DNA of 15,412 bases from Microcaldota archaeon (lineage in GTDB: Archaea > Micrarchaeota > Micrarchaeia > Micrarchaeales > CABMGC01), in contig JAGWHG010000013.1 in assembly GCA_028866975.1 (NCBI GenBank), positions 1 through 15,412 of the forward strand, read 5' to 3'. Of this stretch, positions 1 through 5,546 are shown in pieces. Numbering within the stretch: position 1 is the first letter of the stretch; each line of letters begins with the position of its first letter. The translations under genes were made by a program, and so were the position numbers. Below the pieces are notes generated by a model that saw only the letters and a program-made list of their open reading frames with translations, was not told where the DNA came from and did not search any database.

Positions 1-11
1 CGCTAAGACTC

Positions 12-1976
12 ATGGCGAGGGAGGATTTTGCCGGCCTATTCCCCCTCTACCGCTCAAAAGATACGCGCGAAAAGGTGATGAACGAACTTGTCACCACGGC
101 GCAATACAGCCCTGAGAGTTTTGAAAACGCGCTGCGGGGCTTTTCGATTCCGGAAGTTGCCGACGCGATAAACAGGTTCGAAGGCGTTGGGAACACGAGC
201 ATAATCAGCAGGTTCCAGAGCCATAGCACCGGGAATTTCGGCAAGATACACGAGTTCTATGGCAAGCCGAAAGACAACGATGCGCTAAAGGGGATGGCAG
301 GGCTGCTCAGTGCGGAGATGTCCGAGGCTACAGAGGGATATTCCGAGCAGGTGCGCACGCTAATTAATGACCAGATAACGCACATGGCCTTTGACCAAAA
401 GCCCAAGGAGCTCATTGAGAGCGTTTGCAGCATAATGTCCTCTGCAGACATCCGATCGATGATAAACAAATGCGGCCAGGACCCACAGGATCTTGTAGGG
501 TGGACCATATCGAGGAACTTCGTGCAGCTGTGCGCCGGTATGAATGACAGAGATACCATAGTCAGGATAGCCAAGGTGATGGACGTGCACAGTGCTGCTA
601 TGGCCGATGCGATCCTCTTTAGGATGTGGGCGGAATGGGAGGGGAATGAGAGCACTGCAAGGGTCGCAAATATGCTAGATAAGCTCGAGCGGCAGGAGAT
701 TGCTGAGCTGCTAAAAAGCTATGGCAGTGAGGTTGGCGGCAATTTCACAGGCACAATCCTGGAATTCGCATTGGCAGGAAAAAAGGAGCACAGCGGGAGG
801 CTCGTCAGGCTTTTGAATATAGGAGGGGAGGATATCAGCATCTTCGCATCGCCGGAAGAAGCGGACCGGATAATAGGGGCCGGGCTGGATCTGCTCATAA
901 ACGATAGGCACACCCTTTCCGCTGTCGCTGCGTACATCAGATCAGGCGAGATGCTGCCGATGCCTACGGCGCAAAACATCGCAGATTACGAAAAAATCGC
1001 GGCAGAGCATTTCCAAAAAGAGTACAATGTTAAAAGCAGGCCAACCCTAGAGCAGATCAACATGCTGCTCAGCTACAGAAATTTGAAGAGGGCCGCCAGA
1101 TTCATAGACTCGGAAAGAGAGGACATCGTAGAATACAGCTTAGACGATTTCAGGCATGCAAACGTAGGCGCCACGCGCGAGGAGCTGATGCAGTACTGCG
1201 TCATAGGGGTTTTGGGATCTAGAGACAAGCAGAAGGAGGCAGTGGCGCTCGATGCACTAGACAAGATTGTCGGGAGGCAGAAGGTGGAGAGGGCGAGGGG
1301 CAGGTTCCAGACGAACCACAAGGACCTCAAAAGGGAGATATTTGGCAATGGCAAGATGGCCAGGGGGTACGAAAACGTCTACAACATGCTAAAAGGAACG
1401 GAGGACGAGGCGATAATAGATGTTCTTGCTGCGGCAGAGCACATAGACCTAGATGTAAGCAGGGCAAGAAGCGTAAGGGCTTTTGAGAGCAAGAGGCCGC
1501 TGGATTACGACAGCAGGGTGCAGATTGCGTGCGTTTACCTTCCGCGCGGCGATGACATATACAAGTATGCGGCGAATCGTGAGATAACCCTCATCGCATA
1601 CGAGATAGGAGGGGTTGTGCTCGGCAGCGCCATATGTTTGAACAGGGAAGGCAGGTTCATCGTCGACAGCGTCGAAGGGCACACCGAACTGCGCAGCCAT
1701 GGCATCTTTGAGGTAATATACAACGACATAATATGGCGCGCGAGGAAAGCTGGCGCAGGCAGGGTTGTATTCGCCAATGTCGAGACATCGAACCTAACTC
1801 CGCTCCAGTTCATGAGGTACGTGAAGGGCAAGGGTCTTGCGCAAGGAGAGGTCGGGGTCAGGACCAAGACCAGCGGATACATGGAGGCGAGGAAGCATAC
1901 GCCTGCTTACATAGTCGAATTGGATGGTGCAGGCAGCACAATGCCTTACGCGATTGTTCCGCTGAAGAGGCAATAA
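12..1976 (+). CDS. Large helical protein of unknown function, possible GNAT-like C-terminal domain
   Basis: A 654-residue protein that I do not recognise. Residues 1 to about 480 look almost entirely alpha-helical, with many short amphipathic segments, no membrane segment and no signal peptide, so it should be cytoplasmic. From about 505 to 640 the pattern becomes alternating strands and helices: a hydrophobic strand pair around GGVVLGSAICLNREGRF, then a long helix (IFEVIYNDIIWRARKAG) and a strand (RVVFANVE). That order resembles the core of a GNAT acyltransferase, but I see no clear acetyl-CoA loop, so the resemblance is weak. The frame is open to the window edge upstream of the ATG, so the true start could lie outside. 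The stop is TAA, and the SRP RNA promoter begins about 18 bases later. No function is assigned. Confidence 0.8.
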   Translation: MAREDFAGLFPLYRSKDTREKVMNELVTTAQYSPESFENALRGFSIPEVADAINRFEGVGNTSIISRFQSHSTGNFGKIHEFYGKPKDNDALKGMAGLLSAEMSEATEGYSEQVRTLINDQITHMAFDQKPKELIESVCSIMSSADIRSMINKCGQDPQDLVGWTISRNFVQLCAGMNDRDTIVRIAKVMDVHSAAMADAILFRMWAEWEGNESTARVANMLDKLERQEIAELLKSYGSEVGGNFTGTILEFALAGKKEHSGRLVRLLNIGGEDISIFASPEEADRIIGAGLDLLINDRHTLSAVAAYIRSGEMLPMPTAQNIADYEKIAAEHFQKEYNVKSRPTLEQINMLLSYRNLKRAARFIDSEREDIVEYSLDDFRHANVGATREELMQYCVIGVLGSRDKQKEAVALDALDKIVGRQKVERARGRFQTNHKDLKREIFGNGKMARGYENVYNMLKGTEDEAIIDVLAAAEHIDLDVSRARSVRAFESKRPLDYDSRVQIACVYLPRGDDIYKYAANREITLIAYEIGGVVLGSAICLNREGRFIVDSVEGHTELRSHGIFEVIYNDIIWRARKAGAGRVVFANVETSNLTPLQFMRYVKGKGLAQGEVGVRTKTSGYMEARKHTPAYIVELDGAGSTMPYAIVPLKRQ

Positions 1977-1993
1977 TTCCGCTAAAAACAACG

Positions 1994-2002
1994 TTTCTTA
2001 AA
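1994..2002 (+). promoter_or_regulatory. TATA box of the SRP RNA gene
   Basis: The AT-rich stretch tttcttaaa is centred about 26 bases before the inferred 5' end of the SRP RNA at 2024, the normal archaeal TATA-to-start distance. It lies just after the stop codon of the upstream gene. Assigned from position and composition only. Confidence 0.55.
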
Positions 2003-2023
2003 GGAGTTATCCCCAATACTCTT

Positions 2024-2281
2024 GGCAGCAAGGCCGGGAGCTAGGGGTTCCCGATCCGCAAATCCCCTTCAGGCGGGCCACATGCCGTTCGAGTGCTGCA
2101 TAGTTGTGCAGGGCCCATGCGGAAGCGTCGATGTTTCGCCTCTGGTGGTAGTTGCATATTCGAACCGGGCCAGGCCGGAAGGAGCAACCCTAAGTTTATG
2201 TACTCTATGCTCCAGAGATACGGAGCGGAGTGGAAGCGTGGATAACTCTGCAACGCTGTGCCGTGCAAGGCGGCTGCTGCC
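2024..2281 (+). ncRNA. Archaeal signal recognition particle RNA (7S RNA)
   Basis: This is the RNA scaffold of the signal recognition particle, which binds SRP19 and SRP54 and targets membrane and secreted proteins. The 5' part has the Alu-domain signature gggagctaggggttcccg. Domain IV (helix 8) is clear at 2168-2190: CAGG, a short stem, the GGAA tetraloop at 2177-2180, then AGCA, the conserved SRP54-binding internal loop. The ends pair: ggcagca...ccg at 2024-2035 is complementary, with a small bulge, to cggctgctgcc at 2271-2281, which sets the boundaries. At about 258 nt it is somewhat shorter than the roughly 300 nt usual in archaea. Two details of domain IV depart from consensus (see findings). 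No T-rich terminator follows the 3' end, and a coding region starts 12 bases later. Confidence 0.9.
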
Positions 2282-2293
2282 ACTGGTGTTACA

Positions 2294-2575
2294 ATGCTAA
2301 AAGACAAAAACGACAAAAGGACATTTTGCGATGTCTATGTCAAGGTTAAATCAGACAATGACATTTTCAAGGTATTCCATGAAGCCGCAAGGATGGACGG
2401 TCTTGTAATAGGAATGCCAGTAAGCAAGAAATTCGCTGATATTTTCCTGCGATTTGCAGACAAGAAAGTAAAAAGGTTGCACGACAGAGTTGAAAAAGTT
2501 AAGGAGATAGAAGGAGTCGATTATATTTCTACTCTTCCATACAAAGGAACAGCCAATCGTGAACTTAGAGATTAA
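2294..2575 (+). CDS. Small RAM/Lrp-ligand-binding-like domain protein
   Basis: A 93-residue protein. I chose the ATG at 2294, not an in-frame GTG at 2258, because the GTG lies inside the SRP RNA and would add residues encoded by its closing helix. The pattern is strand (CDVYVKVK), helix (NDIFKVFHEAARMDG), two strands (LVIGMPV; ADIFLRFA), helix (VKRLHDRVEKVKEI), strand (VDYISTLPY). This beta-alpha-beta-beta-alpha-beta order fits the ferredoxin-like RAM domain of Lrp/AsnC proteins, without a DNA-binding HTH. The fold call is inference; another ferredoxin-like family is possible. No TATA-like stretch sits about 26 bases before the ATG, because that position is GC-rich SRP RNA, so expression probably depends on the SRP RNA promoter. 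No Shine-Dalgarno motif is evident. Confidence 0.75.
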   Translation: MLKDKNDKRTFCDVYVKVKSDNDIFKVFHEAARMDGLVIGMPVSKKFADIFLRFADKKVKRLHDRVEKVKEIEGVDYISTLPYKGTANRELRD

Positions 2576-2584
2576 TTGGTAAGC

Positions 2585-2596
2585 TTTAAGTATTAA
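2585..2596 (+). promoter_or_regulatory. TATA box of tRNA-Ser
   Basis: tttaagtattaa lies about 26 bases upstream of the tRNA 5' end at 2617, as expected for an archaeal promoter. It falls in the short gap after the stop codon at 2575. Confidence 0.55.
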
Positions 2597-2616
2597 TTTC
2601 GCCTCATTACTCTCGT

Positions 2617-2700
2617 GCCCGGGTCGCCTAGTGGTAGGGCGGCAGCCCGCTAAGCTGTTTGGCCGAAAGGCCTTCGCGAGTTCGACTCTCGCTCCGGGCG
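2617..2700 (+). tRNA. tRNA-Ser, anticodon GCT
   Basis: A type II tRNA reading AGC and AGT serine codons. The acceptor stem gcccggg (2617-2623) pairs with tccgggc (2693-2699), with discriminator G at 2700. The D stem is gcc/ggc (2626-2628, 2638-2640), with the conserved GG in the D loop. The anticodon stem is gcagc/gctgt (2642-2646, 2654-2658), with loop ccgctaa and anticodon GCT at 2649-2651. The variable arm ggcc-gaaa-ggcc (2661-2672) is typical of tRNA-Ser, and the T arm is gcgag-ttcgact-ctcgc. CCA is not encoded. Position 33 is C, not the almost universal T. No intron is present. Confidence 0.96.
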
Positions 2701-2715
2701 TATTTTGCTGATTGC

Positions 2716-3108
2716 ATGAAACTTTCTGAAGAAGTAAAGAAGCTAATCGAAGGAAAGAACTTCGCGCACATAGCGACGCTGATGAAGGACGGCTCGCCGC
2801 AGGTGACTACCGTTTGGATCGACCACGACGGCGACCATATCCTGATAAACACAGCAGAAGGAAGAGTCAAGGAGAGGAACCTGAGGCGCGACCCGCGCGT
2901 GGCTCTTAGCATAACCGATGCGTCAAACAACTACATGGGTGCATGGATAAGAGGCAAGGTAGTGAAGATGACAACAGAGGGCGCAGAGGAGCACATAGAC
3001 AAGATGGCAAAGAAGTACACCGGCGCAGACAAGTACAAGCGCTATGCGCCCAACGAGAAGAGGGTCCTGCTAGTCATCGATGCCGAGCATGTGACCTCTA
3101 GGCTCTGA
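2716..3108 (+). CDS. PPOX-family FMN/F420-binding split-barrel protein
   Basis: A 130-residue protein of the pyridoxamine 5'-phosphate oxidase-like split-barrel superfamily, most like the small F420-dependent group. Recognisable blocks are NFAHIATLMKDGSPQVTTVW near residues 15-34, the IDHDGDHILINTAEGR strand pair, the NLRRDPRVALSITD block and the C-terminal AKKYTGADKYKRY region. Family members are dimers that bind FMN or F420 and reduce or oxidise small molecules; the substrate cannot be told from sequence. The ATG at 2716 is 15 bases after the tRNA. The only upstream in-frame extension starts at a TTG inside the tRNA, and I rejected it. No promoter is visible between the tRNA and the ATG, so co-transcription with the tRNA is likely. 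Confidence 0.88.
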   Translation: MKLSEEVKKLIEGKNFAHIATLMKDGSPQVTTVWIDHDGDHILINTAEGRVKERNLRRDPRVALSITDASNNYMGAWIRGKVVKMTTEGAEEHIDKMAKKYTGADKYKRYAPNEKRVLLVIDAEHVTSRL

Positions 3109-3131
3109 TTTAAACAAAGTTGTATATCACC

Positions 3132-3140
3132 TATTTAAAG
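3132..3140 (+). promoter_or_regulatory. TATA box for the 3184 gene
   Basis: tatttaaag, centred near 3136, predicts a start near 3162. That leaves a leader of about 22 bases, which contains the GGTG ribosome-binding motif at 3175-3178. Confidence 0.55.
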
Positions 3141-3174
3141 AGTCTTGGCGCTAGCTTTCTGTTGCATTTGCTTT

Positions 3175-3178
3175 GGTG
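3175..3178 (+). promoter_or_regulatory. Shine-Dalgarno GGTG deciding the 3184 start
   Basis: GGTG is complementary to the CACC of the archaeal 16S rRNA 3' end and sits five bases before the ATG at 3184. Upstream in-frame codons from 3145 have no such site and would place the start before the predicted transcript start. Confidence 0.55.
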
Positions 3179-3183
3179 TTGAG

Positions 3184-3735
3184 ATGAAGTCGTTTTATCC
3201 TTACAGGCCGCAGAAGGGGCACACCAAAGAGGCACTGAGATTCAAACAGGAGGAGATAGATTTGGCACTTGGGCGCAGCATGTCAAAGCTGAGGATACTT
3301 TCCGGCAACAAGGGATATGACATCGTTGCATTGTACGGCCCGAAGGACGAGTACTCGATATATTCGCATGCCGAGCGCTTCCACCAAAGAGTCGCGTACA
3401 CCAACCAGCAGATATCCGACAAGGTGCTCGATACGGTCGACAATCTGATGCACGAATACGCCAAACTTAGCCAGGCGGAGATCGCATGGTTCAACACCAC
3501 CAAGATCTTCAAGAACACGCTTGTCGAGCAGATAGCAGGGCCGATCAAGGAGTATGTTGTAGAGCTCAGCAAGATAATATCGGGCCTTGAGAGCGCGCCG
3601 GACCTAAAGAACCTCGACGATTATGCGGCGATGTTCGAGCAGAAGTCCGAGGAGGTGCTCAAAAAGCTGGACGTGGTGTTCTTCGTTACCCCAAATAGCA
3701 TAAAGATAACAAAGGGGATGAAGAGAGGCGGCTAG
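3184..3735 (+). CDS. Conserved-looking helical protein of unknown function
   Basis: A 183-residue protein that I do not recognise. The start at 3184 is chosen for its GGTG site and its distance from the TATA box; a longer reading from 3145 adds 13 hydrophobic, cysteine-rich residues that look non-coding. The sequence is charged and mainly helical: a helix with KQEEIDLALGRSMSKLRIL, a short strand region (YDIVALYG), then long helices from about 75 to 165 (NQQISDKVLDTVDNLMHEY; VEQIAGPIKEYVVELSKII) that could form a coiled coil. It ends in strand-like VVFFVTPNSIKI and a basic tail. There is no membrane segment. It has its own promoter and converges on the 3786-4313 gene, so no operon context helps. 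Confidence 0.8.
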   Translation: MKSFYPYRPQKGHTKEALRFKQEEIDLALGRSMSKLRILSGNKGYDIVALYGPKDEYSIYSHAERFHQRVAYTNQQISDKVLDTVDNLMHEYAKLSQAEIAWFNTTKIFKNTLVEQIAGPIKEYVVELSKIISGLESAPDLKNLDDYAAMFEQKSEEVLKKLDVVFFVTPNSIKITKGMKRGG

Positions 3736-3749
3736 GCTAACTGTTCCTT

Positions 3750-3798
3750 AAAAATAAAAAAGAAAAAGAAAAAAATTCCTGCAGCTTATGCAGGAATT
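3750..3798 (-). terminator. Hairpin plus T-rich tract, stop codon in the loop
   Basis: On the minus strand, a perfect 10-bp stem (arms 3774-3783 and 3789-3798) closes a five-base loop, TAAGC. The TAA at 3786-3788 is the stop codon of the minus-strand gene. A tract of almost pure T on that strand (3750-3775) follows, matching the T-rich signal that ends archaeal transcripts. The opposite gene ends at 3735, so the A-rich strand would not terminate it in the same way. Confidence 0.7.
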
Positions 3799-4313
3799 AC
3801 CTTGTTGAGCGATATCACAGCCGTCGATGTCGGCGGGAAGACTATCGTCTGGTTTGTCGGGTTGAAGATTGCCACATCCGTCAGCTCGAGGTTTGTCGGA
3901 GTCGCATAGCCCTTGCCCACGTAGAAGTGGTATATGCACAGCTGTCCGCCAGTCGATATCTTCGTCAGCTCTTCTGTGCTATTTAGGTGGATCGCCTGGA
4001 AGTTAGGCGCAGAACCAAGCAGCAGCACTATTTGCGATATGCCGTTCGTATCGCACGGAACCTTGAGCGCAAGGTGCCCTATGACGACCTGCTCTGGGGA
4101 TATGTCCATCAGGTGCATGTAGCTGCCTGCAGGCAGTGTCTGCCCGTACAGAGGGATCGCATCTATCGATGAGAGCGAGCTGTTCTGGCTCTGTGCACTG
4201 AGCATGGATACAGAAGCCGCCACAGCGCCAGAGTTCATGTATGCCAGAGTGCTCACGCCGATTGCTATGAGCAACAGCACAACCAACACATAATGCATAG
4301 CGTCGTTTGCCAT
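3786..4313 (-). CDS. Membrane-anchored extracellular protein
   Basis: A 175-residue protein with one hydrophobic segment at about residues 7-25 (YVLVVLLLIAIGVSTLAYM) and a polar ectodomain rich in Ser, Thr and Asn. The short N-terminus MANDAMH and the lack of a clear cleavage site suggest a signal anchor with the bulk outside the cell. Three N-glycosylation sequons are visible (NSS, NST, NQT), and two cysteines (VPCDT, GQLCI) could form a disulfide. No catalytic motif is recognised. The layout matches the neighbouring 4361-4999 protein, which has the same topology and also two ectodomain cysteines. A pilin-like or cell-surface structural role is possible but unproven. The start lies about five bases after the predicted transcript start, so translation is probably leaderless. 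Confidence 0.82.
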   Translation of the reverse strand: MANDAMHYVLVVLLLIAIGVSTLAYMNSGAVAASVSMLSAQSQNSSLSSIDAIPLYGQTLPAGSYMHLMDISPEQVVIGHLALKVPCDTNGISQIVLLLGSAPNFQAIHLNSTEELTKISTGGQLCIYHFYVGKGYATPTNLELTDVAIFNPTNQTIVFPPTSTAVISLNKVIPA

Positions 4314-4340
4314 TTGAATCAGTATAGAATCAATAGCAGA

Positions 4341-4348
4341 ATTTAAAA
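4341..4348 (-). promoter_or_regulatory. TATA box of the 4313 minus-strand gene
   Basis: Read on the minus strand, the element is ttttaaat, centred about 30 bases before the ATG. The predicted transcript start is within about five bases of the initiation codon, which implies a leaderless mRNA. Confidence 0.5.
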
Positions 4349-4360
4349 GCCTTCCCGCGA

Positions 4361-4999
4361 CTACGACGTGCTAACCGCTATGTGGCCGTAGACCGATGGG
4401 ACGCAGTCGCTTGAATACCACAGGTCGCTGTTAACGGAGTCTATGGTTGCAGAGTACTTGTGTGCGCTGCGCGAATCATTTGCAGGGGGCAGGTCTGGCG
4501 ATGCAAACACCGCGCCGAGCTGCTGCGAAGGCTGCACCGGGCTGGATGCAAAAGATTCGGGATTTACGGTGCTTATCAAGAGATTGCAGTTGTCGCCGGT
4601 CTGCAGGTTTATGTAGGTTATATTCAGGTTTGCTCCGGGCGGAACCTCTATCTCGGGATATATCAGGCCCCCAGTGATCAGCGCAGTGCCATCGACTGTG
4701 GCATTTGGTACCCTGCTGGTGAGATTTTGCGAGAGCTGTGCGCTTGCGCTCAGAAGCACTATGTTGACGTCCCTGCCGTTGTATAGCAGAACGTTCTGCT
4801 CGGGTATTGCGTGCACAAGCACCGACTGCGTAGTGTTACGAAATTCCGATACAGCCTCTGAAAACGTCACTGTTGAGTTCTTGCCACTGGCCGGATTTAG
4901 CACCTTTGAAGATGAAAAGCTCGATACGGTTATGAACAGCACGGCTGCAACCACGACTATCGCTATGGTTATTACTATCATCCACTGGTTGAACTCCAT
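4361..4999 (-). CDS. Membrane-anchored sequon-rich surface protein
   Basis: A 212-residue protein starting MEFNQWMIVITIAIVVV: one transmembrane segment at about residues 5-28, then a long polar ectodomain. Six N-x-S/T sequons (NST, NTT, NLT, NAT, NIT, NDS) and two cysteines (GDNCN, SSDCV) lie outside, as in a glycosylated surface protein. Topology is like that of the 3786-4313 gene, but I see no strong residue identity. I chose the ATG at 4999 over an upstream ATG at 5029. A GGTG motif lies exactly five bases before 4999, and the TATA box near 5039 would start the transcript near 5013, downstream of 5029. The function is unknown; a structural or adhesive role is an inference. Confidence 0.82.
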   Translation of the reverse strand: MEFNQWMIVITIAIVVVAAVLFITVSSFSSSKVLNPASGKNSTVTFSEAVSEFRNTTQSVLVHAIPEQNVLLYNGRDVNIVLLSASAQLSQNLTSRVPNATVDGTALITGGLIYPEIEVPPGANLNITYINLQTGDNCNLLISTVNPESFASSPVQPSQQLGAVFASPDLPPANDSRSAHKYSATIDSVNSDLWYSSDCVPSVYGHIAVSTS

Positions 5000-5004
5000 A
5001 GATG

Positions 5005-5008
5005 CACC
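5005..5008 (-). promoter_or_regulatory. Shine-Dalgarno GGTG deciding the 4999 start
   Basis: The plus strand reads CACC, so the mRNA has GGTG, five bases before the ATG at 4999. The spacing matches the 3184 gene and carS. It supports the shorter protein over the 5029 start. Confidence 0.5.
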
Positions 5009-5033
5009 GAAGCGATTGATAACGGGCATTCCT

Positions 5034-5044
5034 AGTATTTAATC
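5034..5044 (-). promoter_or_regulatory. TATA box of the 4999 minus-strand gene
   Basis: The element gattaaatact on the minus strand predicts a transcript start near 5013, which leaves a leader of about 14 bases carrying the GGTG site. Confidence 0.5.
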
Positions 5045-5082
5045 TTATCGCTATGCTATTGCAAAAGAAGTAAAGAAGACCT

Positions 5083-5126
5083 AAAAAAGAAAAAAGAAAA
5101 AATAGAAAATGGAGTTTTACTCCATT
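5083..5126 (-). terminator. Hairpin plus T-rich tract, stop codon in the loop (TRAM gene)
   Basis: On the minus strand, a 7-bp perfect stem (arms 5108-5114 and 5120-5126) closes the loop TAAAA, whose TAA (5117-5119) is the stop codon of the TRAM gene. A T-rich tract (5083-5107 on the plus strand as A-rich) follows. The arrangement is the same as at 3750-3798, although the stem sequence differs. Confidence 0.65.
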
Positions 5127-5464
5127 GCGCCTTCTTCAGACTCAGCCTGCATCTCTTCAGATTCCTCAGGCTGTGCCGATTCCGACTTTCCTGACGCTGC
5201 ACCGGCAACCTCGCCTATTGCGAACCTTGCCTTCACGTCGGTTATCTTCACCTGAACGGTGTCGCCCTGCTTTGCTCCGGCAACGAAGATGACGAATCCG
5301 TCCTTCTTCGCTATTCCATCGCCCTTGCTTGCGACCGCCTCGATCGTAACGTCAACGACGTCGCCAACCTTCACCGGCTTTGGCAGGAAGTAATTAGGCT
5401 TTATGCCCATCCCGCCCCTTCTGTCTCCTCTGTCTGACCCTCTGTCAAATCTGTCTCTGTCCAT
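5117..5464 (-). CDS. TRAM-domain RNA-binding protein with RG-rich head and acidic tail
   Basis: A 115-residue protein in three parts. Residues 1-20 are rich in Arg, Asp and Gly (DRFDRGSDRGDRRGG). Residues about 30-87 are a TRAM domain, an OB-like beta barrel that binds RNA: KPVKVGDVVDVTIEAVASKGDGIAKKDGFVIFVAGAKQGD and VQVKITDVKARFAIGEV. The tail from about 92 is acidic and low-complexity (EESEEMQAESEEGAME). Small archaeal TRAM proteins bind structured RNA, and cold-shock-like chaperone roles have been described for some; the other parts here are unusual. The start codon at 5464 has a purine-rich AGAGGA about eight bases upstream. Two TATA-like sites, near 5537 and 5493, could serve it, so there may be two transcript starts. 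Confidence 0.9.
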   Translation of the reverse strand: MDRDRFDRGSDRGDRRGGMGIKPNYFLPKPVKVGDVVDVTIEAVASKGDGIAKKDGFVIFVAGAKQGDTVQVKITDVKARFAIGEVAGAASGKSESAQPEESEEMQAESEEGAME

Positions 5465-5490
5465 GTTGTTTTCCTCTGTAGAATTAGCGC

Positions 5491-5541
5491 TTTAACACGC
5501 CTTTACCTACGTGATAGTAATCAGTATTTGTGCTTTATATA
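5491..5541 (-). promoter_or_regulatory. TRAM gene promoter region with two TATA-like boxes
   Basis: On the minus strand there are tatataaag (5533-5541) and ttaaa (5491-5495). The first gives a leader of about 46 bases with an AGAGGA ribosome-binding site; the second gives a nearly leaderless mRNA. I cannot decide between them by eye. Confidence 0.4.
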
Positions 5542-5546
5542 GCTAT

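Noticed and set aside
2022..2300. Open frames over the SRP RNA region, both strands
   Set aside because: The stretch folds as SRP RNA with closing helix and domain IV signature; the proteins have no sensible composition.
2659..2715. N-terminal extension of the PPOX protein from a TTG
   Set aside because: It lies inside the tRNA (variable arm to acceptor); the ATG at 2716 begins where the family begins.
3750..3775. A-rich tract as an origin or repeat element
   Set aside because: It is better explained as the T-rich terminator of the minus-strand gene; no iterated motif is seen.
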